64,000 nt of DNA. Source: Hydractinia symbiolongicarpus. Lineage: Eukaryota; Cnidaria; Hydrozoa; Anthoathecata; Hydractiniidae. Below, piece after piece: positions 11,431-21,294 of the stretch. The notes under the pieces were generated by a model. The model was not told the origin of the DNA. It worked only from the letters and a program-made list of their open reading frames with translations, and did no database searches. Position 1 is the stretch's first letter. Every line of letters begins with the position of its first letter. The stretch is from positions 28,836,501-28,900,500 of the forward strand of contig NC_079879.1 of NCBI RefSeq assembly GCF_029227915.1, in the 5' to 3' direction. A program made the translations under genes and the position numbers.

Positions 11431-11832
11431 AAATCGTTTTGAATGAGTTTACTCACAGGGTACTTTCTTTGTATACATTCGACTATACGGGCCAAGCCCG
11501 GGATTTACGGGAAATCGCGGGTTTTCGTTTGCCGGCGATTAAACCACTTTCATTAAGCGTCTCATCAAAAATGAAAACATTTCTGAAAACTACAAGTCTC
11601 ATGCGTTTTAGTGGTGAAAAGATAATTTAAAAAATCGTTTTGAATGAGTTTACTCACAGGGTACTTTCTTTGTATACATTCGACTATACGGGCCAAGCCC
11701 GGGATTTACGGGAAATCGCGGGTTTTCGTTTGCCGGCGATTAAACCACTTTCATTAAGCGTCTCATCAAAAATGAAAACATTTCTGAAAACTACAAGTCT
11801 CATGCGTTTTAGTGGTGAAAAAATAATTTAAA
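11431..11832 (+). repeat. Twin identical 201-bp monomers
   Basis: Two consecutive monomers share a 2-bp deletion giving CGTTTTGAATGAG in place of CGTTTTGGAAATGAG, and appear identical over 201 bp. The pair occurs again at 18,521-18,922 in HOR copy B. The twin duplication therefore came before the 31-monomer duplication. The first twin is preceded by a monomer with CTCAACAAAAATG that is also shared between the copies. Confidence 0.88.
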
Positions 11833-12879
11833 AAATCGTTCGGGAAATGAGTTTACTCCCTGGGTACTTTCTTTGTATACTTTTGACTATACGGGCCGAG
11901 TCCGGGATTTACGGGAAATCGCGGGTTTTTGTTTGCCGGCGATTAAACTTCATTTATTCAGCGTCTCATCAAAAATGAAAACATTTTTAAAAACTACAAG
12001 TCTCATGGGCCTTAGTGGTGAAATAATAATTTAAAAAATCGTTTAGGAAATTAGTTTACTCCCTGGGTACTTTCTTTGTACATATTTGACTATACGGGCC
12101 GAGTCTGGGATTTACGGGAAATCGCAGGTTTTCGTTTGCCGGCGATTAAACTTCTTTTATTCAGCGTCTCATCAAAAATGAAAACATTTTTGAAAACTAC
12201 AATTCTCATGCGTTTTAGTGGTGAAAAAATAAATTAAAAAATTGTTCGGGAAATGAGTTTACTCCCTGGCTACTACCTTTGTGTACTTTTGACTATACGG
12301 GCCAAGCCCGGGATTTACGGGAAATCGCGGGTTTTCGTTTGCCCGCGATTAAACTTCTTTTATTCAGCGTCTCATCAGAAGTGAAAATTTTTTTGAAAAC
12401 TACAATTCTCAAGCCTTTTAGTGGTGAAAAGATCATTTAAAAAATCGTTTTGGAAATGAGTTTACTCACAGGGTACTTTCTTTGTATACATTCGACTATA
12501 CGGGCAAAGCCCGGGATTTACGGGAAATCGCGGGTTTTCGTTTGCCGGCGATTAAACCACTTTCATTAAGCGTCTCATCAAAAATGAAAACATTTCTGAA
12601 AAGTACAAGTCTCATGCGTTTTAGTGGTGAAAAAATAATTTCAAAAATCGTTCGGGAAATGAGTTTACTCCCTGGGTACTTTCTTTGTATACTTTTGACT
12701 ATACGGGCCAAGCCGGGATTTACGGGAAATGGCGGGTTTTTGTTTGCCGGCGATTAAACTTCTTTTATTCAGCGTCTCATCAAAAATGAAAACATTTTTG
12801 AAAATTACAAGTCTCATGCGTTTTAGTGGTGAAAAAGTAATATAAAAAATCGTTCGGGAAATGAGTTTACTCCCTGGGT

Positions 12880-12912
12880 CCTTTCTTTGTATACTTTTGA
12901 CTATACGGGCCA
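12880..12912 (+). other. Chimeric monomer: junction of a two-monomer (406-bp) deletion
   Basis: On the left this monomer carries the private GGGTCCTTTC of position 6,597 (offset 6,281). On the right it carries GGGCCAAGCCGGG of the monomer near 7,035 (offset 5,875). The two source monomers are identical across the stretch between, which contains GTATAC and TATACGGGCC, so the exchange is placed within about 32 bp. The simplest reading is unequal crossover two monomers out of register in HOR copy B. The reverse reading, a two-monomer gain in copy A, would fit the 608-bp sub-repeat there. Confidence 0.85.
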
Positions 12913-14264
12913 AGCCGGGATTTACGGGAAATGGCGGGTTTTTGTTTGCCGGCGATTAAACTTCTTTTATTCAGCGTCTCATCAAAAATGAAAACATTTT
13001 TGAAAATTACAAGTCTCATGCGTTTTAGTGGTGAAAAAGTAATATAAAAAATCGTTCGGGAAATGAGTTTACTCCCTGGGTACTTTCTTTGTATACTTTT
13101 GACTATACGGGCCGAGTCCGGTATTTACGGGGAGTTGCGGGTTTTCGTTTGCCGGCGATTAAACTTCTTTTATTCAGCGTCTCATCAAAAATGAAAACAT
13201 TTTTGAAAACTACAAGTCTCATGCGTTTTAGTGGTGAAAAGATAATTTAAAAAATCGTTTTGGAAATGAGTTTACTCACAGGGTACTTTCTTTGTATACA
13301 TTCGACTATACGGGCCAAGCCCGGGATTTACGGGAAATCGCGGGTTTTCGTTTGCCGGCGATTAAACCACTTTCATTAAGCGTCTCATCAAAAATGAAAA
13401 CATTTCTGAAAACTACAAGTCTCATGCGTTTTAGTGGTGAAAAAATAATTTAAAAAATCAATCGGGAAATGAGTTTACTCCCCGGGTACTTTCTTTGTAT
13501 ACTTTTGACTATACGGGCCGAGTCCGGGATTTACGGGAAATCGCGGGTTTTCGTTTGCCGGCGATTAAACTTCTTTTATTCAGCGTCTCATCAAAAATGA
13601 AAACATTTTTAAAAACTACAAGTCTCATGGGTTTTACTGGTGAAATAATAATTTAAAAAATCGTTTAGGAAATTAGTTTACTCCCTGGGTACTTTCTTTG
13701 TACATATTTGACTATACGGGCCGAGTCCGGGATTTACGGGAAATCGCAGGTTTTCGTTTGCCGGCGATTAAACTTCTTTTATTCAGCGTCTCATCAAAAA
13801 TGAAAACATTTTTGAAAACTACAATTCTCATGCGTTTTAGTGGTGAAAAAATAAATTAAAAAATTGTTCGGGAAATGAGTTTACTCACTGGCTACTACCT
13901 TTGTAAACTTTTGACTATACGGGCCAAGCCCGGGATTTACGGGAAATCGCGGGTTTTCGTTTGCCCGCGATTAAACTTCTTTTATTCAGCGTCTCATCAG
14001 AAGTGAAAAAATTTTTGAAAACTACAATTCTCAAGCGTTTTAGTGGTGAAAACATAATTTAAAAAATCGTTTTGGAAATGAGTTTACTCACAAGGTACTT
14101 TCTTTGTATACATTCGACTATACGGGCCAAGCCCGGGATTTACGGGAAATCGCGGGTTTTCGTTTGCCGGCGATTAAAATCACTTTCATTAAGCGTCTCA
14201 TCAAAAATGAAAACATTTCTGAAAACTATAAGTCTCATGCGTTTTAGTGGTGAAAAAATAATTT

Positions 14265-16694
14265 AAAAATTCGTTCGGGAAATGAGTTTACTCACTGGGT
14301 ACTTTCTTTGTATACATTCGACTATACGGGGCGAGTCCGGGATTTACGCGAAATCGCGGGTTTTCGTTTGCCGGCGATTAAACATCTTTTATTCAGCGTC
14401 TCATCAAAAATGGAAACATTTTTAAAAACTAGAAGTCTCATGGGCTTTAGTGGTGAAATAATAATTTAAAAAATCGTTTGGGAAATGAGTTTACTCCCTG
14501 GGTACTTTCTTTGTATACTTTTGAGTGTACGGGCCGAGTCCGGGATTTACGGGAAATCGCAGGTTTTCGTTCGCCGGCGATTAACCTTCTTTTATTCAGC
14601 GTCTCATCAAAAATGAAAACATTTTTGGAAACTACAAGTCTCATGCGTTTTGGGGGTGGGAAAGTAATATAAAAAATCGTTCGGGAAATGAGTTTTCTCC
14701 CTGGGTACTTTCTTTGTATACTTTTGACAATACGGGCCAAGCCGGGATTTACGGGAAATAGCGGGTTTTTGTTTGCCGGCGATTAAACTTCTTTTATTCA
14801 GCGTCTCATCAAAAATGAAAACATTTTTGAAAACTACAAGTCTCATGCGTTTTAGTGGTGAAAAATTAATATAAAAAATCGTTCGGGAAATGAGTTTACT
14901 CCCTGGGTACTTTCTTTGTATACTTTTGACTATACGGGCTAAGCCGGGATGACGGGAAATGGCGGGTTTTTGTTTGCCGGCGATTAAACTTCTTTTATTC
15001 AGCGTCTCATCAAAAATGAAAACATTTTTGAAAATTACAAGTCTCATGCGTTTTAGTGGTGAAAAAGTAATATAAAAGATCGTTCGAGAAATGAGTTTAC
15101 TCCCTGGGTACTTTCTTTGTATACTTTTGACTATACGGGCCGAGTCCGGTATTTACGGGGAGTCGCGGGTTTTCGTTTGCCGGCGATTAAACTTCTTTTA
15201 TTCAGCATCTCATCAAAAATGAAAACATTTTTGAAAACTACAAGTCTCATGCGTTTTAGTGGTGAAAAGATAATTTAAAAAATCGTTTTGGAAATGAGTT
15301 TACTTACAGGGTACTTTCTTTGTATACATTCGACTATACGGGCCAAGCCCGGGATTTACGGGAAATCGCGGGTTTTCGTTTGCCGGCGATTAAACCACTT
15401 TCATTAAGCGTCTCATCAAAAATGAAAACATTTCTGAAAACTACAAGTCTCATGCGTTTTAGTGGTGAAAAAATAATTTAAAAATTCGTTCGGGAAATGA
15501 GTTTACTCACTGGGTACTTTCTTTGTATACATTCGACTATACGGGCCGAGTCCGGGATTTACGCGAAATCGCGGGTTTTCGTTTGCCGGCGATTAAACAT
15601 CTTTTATTCAGCGTCTCATCAAAAATGGAAACATTTTTAAAAACTAGAAGTCTCATGGGCTTTAGTGGTGAAATAATAATTTAAAAAATCGTTTGGGAAA
15701 TGAGTTTACTCCCTGGGTACTTTCTTTGTATACTTTTGAGTGTACGGGCCGAGTCCGGGATTTACGGGAAATCGCAGGTTTTCGTTCGCCGGCGATTAAC
15801 CTTCTTTTATTCAGCGTCTCATCAAAAATGAAAACATTTTTGGAAACTACAAGTCTCATGCGTTTTGGGGGTGGGAAAGTAATATAAAAAATCGTTCGGG
15901 AAATGAGTTTTCTCCCTGGGTACTTTCTTTGTATACTTTTGACAATACGGGCCAAGCCGGGATTTACGGGAAATAGCGGGTTTTTGTTTGCCGGCGATTA
16001 AACTTCTTTTATTCAGCGTCTCATCAAAAATGAAAACATTTTTGAAAACTACAAGTCTCATGCGTTTTAGTGGTGAAAAATTAATATAAAAAATCGTTCG
16101 GGAAATGAGTTTACTCCCTGGGTACTTTCTTTGTATACTTTTGACTATACGGGCTAAGCCGGGATGACGGGAAATGGCGGGTTTTTGTTTGCCGGCGATT
16201 AAACTTCTTTTATTCAGCGTCTCATCAAAAATGAAAACATTTTTGAAAATTACAAGTCTCATGCGTTTTAGTGGTGAAAAAGTAATATAAAAGATCGTTC
16301 GAGAAATGAGTTTACTCCCTGGGTACTTTCTTTGTATACTTTTGACTATACGGGCCGAGTCCGGTATTTACGGGGAGTCGCGGGTTTTCGTTTGCCGGCG
16401 ATTAAACTTCTTTTATTCAGCATCTCATCAAAAATGAAAACATTTTTGAAAACTACAAGTCTCATGCGTTTTAGTGGTGAAAAGATAATTTAAAAAATCG
16501 TTTTGGAAATGAGTTTACTTACAGGGTACTTTCTTTGTATACATTCGACTATACGGGCCAAGCCCGGGATTTACGGGAAATCGCGGGTTTTCGTTTGCCG
16601 GCGATTAAACCACTTTCATTAAGCGTCTCATCAAAAATGAAAACATTTCTGAAAACTACAAGTCTCATGCGTTTTAGTGGTGAAAAAATAATTT
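14265..16694 (+). repeat. Six-monomer tandem duplication inside HOR copy B (2 x 1,215 bp)
   Basis: The block of 8,390-9,604 appears here as 14,265-15,479 and again as 15,480-16,694. The junction lies between 15,441 and 15,483: upstream the sequence has ACTACAAG as at 9,566, downstream TAAAAATTCGTTCGGG as at 8,390. The single change ACGGGGCGAG at 14,330 is absent from the second block (ACGGGCCGAG at 15,541), so the two blocks can be told apart. That argues against a simple assembly loop, though it does not exclude one. Confidence 0.85.
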
Positions 16695-18520
16695 AAAAAA
16701 TTGTTCGGGAAATGAGTTTACTCCCTGGGTACTTTCTTTGTATACTTTTGACTATACGGGCCGAGTCCGGGATTTACGGGAAATCGCGGGTTTTTGTTTG
16801 CCGGCGATTAAACTTCTTTTATTCAGCGTCTCATCAAAAATGAAAACATTTTTAAAAACTACAAGTCTCATGGGCCTTAGTGGTGAAATAATAATTTAAA
16901 AAATCGTTTAGGAAATTAGTTTACTCCCTGGTACTTTCTTTGTACATATTTGACTATACGGGCCGAGTCCGGGATTTACGGGAAATCGCAGGTTTTCGTT
17001 TGCCGGCGATTAAATTTTTTTATTCAGCGTCTCATCAAAAATGAAAACATTTTTGAAAACTACAATTCTCATGCGTTTTAGTGGTGAAAAAATAAATTAA
17101 AAAATTGTTTGGGAAATGAGTTTACTCCCTGGCTACTACCTTTGTATACTTTTGACTATACGGGCCAAGCCCGGGATTTACGGGAAATCGCGGGTTTTCG
17201 TTTGCCCGCGATTAAACTTCTTTTATTCAGCGTCTCATCAGAAGTGAAAATTTTTTTGAAAATTACAATTCTCAAGCGTTTTAGTGGTGAAAACATAATT
17301 TAAAAAATCGTTTTGGAAATGAGTTTACTCACAGGGTACTTTCTTTGTATACATTCGACTATACGGGCCAAGCCCGGGATTTACGGGAAATCGCGGGTTT
17401 TCGTTTGCCGGCGATTAAACCACTTTCATTAGGCGTCTCATCAAAAATGAAAACATTTCTGAAAACTACAAGTCTCATGCGTTTTAGTGGTGAAAAAATA
17501 ATTTAAAAGTTCGTTCGGGAAATGAGTTTACTCACTGGGTACTTTCCTTGTATACTTTAAACTATACGGGCCGAGTCCGGGATTTACGCGAAATCGCGGG
17601 TTTTCGTTTGCCGGCGATTAAAAATCTTTTATTCAGCGTCTCATCAAAAATGAAAACATTTTTAAAAACTAGAAGTCTCATGGGCTTTAGTGGTGAAATA
17701 ATAATTTAAAAAATCGTTTGGGAAATGAGTTTACTCCCTGGGTACTTTCTTTGTATACTTTTGAGTATACGGGCCAAGCCGGGATTTACGGGAAATGGCG
17801 GGTTTTTGTTTGCCGGCGATTAAACTTCTTTTATTCAGCGTCTCATCAAAAATGAAAACATTTTTGAAAACTACAAGTCTCATGCGTTTTAGTGGTGAAA
17901 AATTAATATAAAAAATCGTTCGGGAAATAAGTTTACTCCCTGGGTACTTTCTTTGTATACTTTTGACTATACGGGTCAAGCCGGGATTTACGGGAAATTG
18001 CGGGTTTTTGTTTGCCGGCGATTAAACTTCTTTTATTCAGCGTCTCATCAAAAATGAAAACATTTTTGAAAATTACAAGTCTCATGCGTTTTAGTGGTGA
18101 AAAAGTAATATAAAAGATCGTTTGAGAAATGAGTTTACTCCCTGGGTACTTTCTTTGTATACTTTTGACTATACGGGCCGAGTCCGGTATTTACGGGGAG
18201 TCGCGGGTTTTCGTTTGCCGGCGATTAAACTTCTTTTATTCAGCATCTCATCAAAAATGAAAACATTTTTGAAAACTGCAAGTCTCATGCGTTTTAGTGG
18301 TGAAAAGATAATTTAAAAAATCGTTTTGGAAATGAGTTTACTTACAGGGTACTTTCTTTGTATACATTCGACTATACGGGCCAAGCCCGGGATTTACGGG
18401 AAATCGCGGGTTTTCGTTTGCCGGCGATTAAACTTCTTTTATTCAGCGTCTCAACAAAAATGAAAACATTTTTGAAACCTACAAGTCTCATGCGTTTTAG
18501 TGGTGAAAAGATAATTTAAA

Positions 18521-18922
18521 AAATCGTTTTGAATGAGTTTACTCACAGGGTACTTTCTTTGTATACATTCGACTATACGGGCCAAGCCCGGGATTTACGG
18601 GAAATCGCGGGTTTTCGTTTGCCGGCGATTAAACCACTTTCATTAAGCGTCTCATCAAAAATGAAAACATTTCTGAAAACTACAAGTCTCATGCGTTTTA
18701 GTGGTGAAAAGATAATTTAAAAAATCGTTTTGAATGAGTTTACTCACAGGGTACTTTCTTTGTATACATTCGACTATACGGGCCAAGCCCGGGATTTACG
18801 GGAAATCGCGGGTTTTCGTTTGCCGGCGATTAAACCACTTTCATTAAGCGTCTCATCAAAAATGAAAACATTTCTGAAAACTACAAGTCTCATGCGTTTT
18901 AGTGGTGAAAAAATAATTTAAA
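18521..18922 (+). repeat. Twin 201-bp monomers, second occurrence
   Basis: This is the HOR copy B counterpart of the pair at 11,431-11,832 (offset 7,090), with the same CGTTTTGAATGAG deletion in both members. The preceding monomer reads TTAAACTTC and TTGAAACCTAC here, against TTAAAATTC and TTGACACCTAC in copy A. These are two of the few differences noticed between the HOR copies. Confidence 0.88.
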
Positions 18923-19196
18923 AAATCGTTCGGGAAATGAGTTTACTCCCTGGGTACTTTCTTTGTATACTTTTGACTATACGGGCCGAGTCCGGGATTT
19001 ACGGGAAATCGCGGGTTTTTGTTTGCCGGCGATTAAACTTCATTTATTCAGCGTCTCATCAAAAATGAAAACATTTTTAAAAACTACAAGTCTCATGGGC
19101 CTTAGTGGTGAAATAATAATTTAAAAAATCGTTTAGGAAATTAGTTTACTCCCTGGGTACTTTCTTTGTACATATTTGACTATACGGGCCGAGTCT

Positions 19197-21112
19197 GGGA
19201 TTTACGGGAAATCGCAGGTTTTCGTTTGCCGGCGATTAAACTTCTTTTATTCAGCGTCTCATCAAAAATGAAAACATTTTTGAAAACTACAATTCTCATG
19301 CGTTTTAGTGGTGAAAAAATAAATTAAAAAATTGTTTGGGAAATGAGTTTACTCCCTGGCTACTACCTTTGTATACTTTTGACTATACGGGCCAAGCCCG
19401 GGATTTACGGGAAATCGCGGGTTTTCGTTTGCCTGCGATTAAACTTCTTTTATTCTGCGTCTCATCAGAAGTGAAAAATTTTTTGAAAATTACAATTCTC
19501 AAGCGTTTTAGTGGTGAAAACATAATTTAAAAAATCGTTTTGGAAATGAGTTTACTCACAGGGTACTTTCTTTGTATACATTCGACTATACGGGCCAAGC
19601 CCGGGATTTACGGGAAATCGCGGGTTTTCGTTTGCCGGCGATTAAACCACTTTCATTAGGCGTCTCATCAAAAATGAAAACATTTCTGAAAACTACAAGT
19701 CTCATGCGTTTTAGTGGTGAAAAAATAATTTAAAAATTCGTTCGGGAAATGAGTTTACTCACTGGGTACTTTCCTTGTATACTTTAAACTATACGGGCCG
19801 AGTCCGGGATTTACGCGAAATCGCGGTTTTCGTTTGCCGGCGATTAAACATCTTTTATTCAGCGTCTCATCAAAAATGAAAACATTTTTAAAAACTACAA
19901 GTCTCATGGGCTTTAGTGGTGAAAGAATAATTTAAAAAATCGTTTGGGAAATGAGTTTACTCCCTGGGTACTTTCTTTGTATACTTTTGAGTATACGGGC
20001 CGAGTCCGGGATTTACGGGAAATCGCAGGTTTTCGTTTGCCGGCGATTAAACTTCTTTTATTCAGCGTCTCATCAAAAATGAAAACATTTTTGGAAACTA
20101 CAAGTCTCATGGGCTTTAGTGGTGAAAGAATAATTTAAAAAATCGTTTGGGAAATGAGTTTACTCCCTGGGTACTTTCTTTGTATACTTTTGACTATACG
20201 GGCCAAGCCGGGATTTACGGGAAATGGCGGGTTTTTGTTTGCCGGCGATTAAACTTCTTTTATTCAGCGTCTCATCAAAAATGAAAACATTTTTGAAAAT
20301 TACAAGTCTCATGCGTTTTAGTGGTGAAAAAGTAATATAAAAAATCGTTCGGGAAATGAGTTTACTCCCTGGGTACTTTCTTTGTATACTTTTGACTATA
20401 CGGGCCGAGTCCGGTATTTACGGGGAGTCGCGGGTTTTCGTTTGCCGGCGATTAAACTTTTTTTATTCAGCGTCTCATCAAAAATAAAAACATTTTTGAA
20501 AACTACAATTCTCATGCGTTTTAGTGGTGAAAAAATAAATTAAAAAATTGTTCGGGAAATGAGTTTACTCCCTGTGTACTTTCCTTGTATACTTTTAACT
20601 ATACGGGCCGAGTCCGGGATTTACGGGAAATCGCGGGTTTTCGTTTGCCGGCGATTAAACATCTTTTATTCAGCGTCTCATCAAAAATGAAAACAAGTTT
20701 GAAGACTACAAGTCTCATGCGTTTTAGTGGTGAAAAAATAATTTAAAAAATCTTTCGGGAAATGAGTTTACTCCCTGGGTACTTTCTTTGTATACTTTTG
20801 ACCATACGGGCAAAGCCCGGGATTTACGCGAAGTCGCGGGTTTTCGTTTGCCGGCGATTAAACTTCTTTTATTCAGCGTCTCATCAAAAATGAAAACATT
20901 TTTAAAAACTACAAGTCTCATGGGCTTTAGTGGTGAAATAATAATTTAAAAAATCGCTTAGGAAATTAGTTTACTCCCTGGGTACTTTCTTTGTACACTT
21001 TTGACTATACGGGCCGAGTCCGGGATTTACGGGAAATCGCAGGTTTTCGTTTGCCGGCGATTAAACTTCTTTTATTCAGCGTCTCATCAAAAATGAAAAC
21101 ATTTTTGAAAAC
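19197..21112 (+). repeat. Transitional satellite between two HOR domains (about 9.5 monomers)
   Basis: This is all satellite and holds no gene. Up to about 19,334 it continues the 31-monomer HOR. From 19,336 to about 19,990 it follows the sequence of 10,019-10,680 (offset 9,317) and shares the rare CTTTAAACTATAC and CATTAGGCG, but with several differences: TAAAAATTCG for TAAAAGTTCG, CGCGGTTTTCG missing a G, and GAAAGAATAAT for GAAATAATAAT. It is thus a more diverged copy than the HOR pair. The remainder is an irregular mixture of types up to the rearranged monomer at 21.1 kb. Confidence 0.8.
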
Positions 21113-21176
21113 TACAATTCTCATGCGTTTTAGTGGTGAAAAAATACAAGTCTCATGCGTTTTAGTAGTGAAAAAA
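21113..21176 (+). repeat. 32-bp out-of-register duplication within one monomer
   Basis: TACAATTCTCATGCG...GAAAAAA (from 21,113) is followed directly by TACAAGTCTCATGCG...GAAAAAATAAT (from 21,145), a 32-bp offset. This monomer is therefore about 235 bp. The two halves carry different diagnostic bases (CAATTC/AGTGG versus CAAGTC/AGTAG), so it is a fusion of two monomer types and not slippage within one. Downstream, the AGTAGTG and GGGAAAAGAG markers match 25,021 and 29,69x exactly. It sits at the start of the 24-monomer HOR domain. Confidence 0.9.
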
Positions 21177-21294
21177 TAATTTAAAAAATCGTTCGGGAAA
21201 AGAGTTTACTCCCTGGGTACTTTCTTTGTATACTTTTGACTATACGGGCCGAGTCCGGGATTTACGGGAAATCGCGGGTTTTCGTTTGCCGGCG

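Larger units (their letters stand above)
5826..12106 (+). repeat. 31-monomer higher-order repeat, copy A (6,281 bp)
   Basis: This is the left copy of a tandem pair with copy B at 12,107-19,196. At the left end the offset between copies is 6,281 bp (for example the GGGCAAAGCCCGGG monomer at about 6,224 and 12,505). From about 7.0 kb the offset is 5,875, and from about 8.4 kb a further alignment appears at 7,090. Shared private markers include GGGTCCTTTC, AAAATCAATCGGG with CCCCGGGTAC, GTTTTGGGGGTGGG, GGGATGACGGG, CCCTGGTACTTTC with a missing G, and the paired 201-bp monomers near 11.4-11.8 kb. The boundary can lie anywhere between a private AGTCTGGGA at about 12,103 and 12,244, because the flanking monomers are of the same type. 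Confidence 0.9.
12107..19196 (+). repeat. 31-monomer higher-order repeat, copy B (7,090 bp, rearranged)
   Basis: This is the right copy of the 31-monomer HOR. Two later changes account for its length: loss of two monomers (406 bp) at about 12,880-12,912, and gain of six (1,215 bp) ending at about 15,480. Arithmetic confirms the history: 6,281 - 406 + 1,215 = 7,090. Only scattered differences from copy A were noticed by eye, such as GGTTTCCG versus GGTTTTCG (7,868/13,743), ACGGGGCGAG versus ACGGGCCGAG (14,330/8,455) and GACACCT versus GAAACCT (about 11,390/18,474). After the unit, identity with copy A continues to about 19,334 and then switches to the sequence type found at 10,019. Confidence 0.9.

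Noticed and set aside
12107-19196. HOR copies as pure assembly duplication
   Set aside because: Copies differ by scattered single bases and by internal monomer gains and losses, which a simple assembly loop would not create. It cannot be fully excluded without reads.
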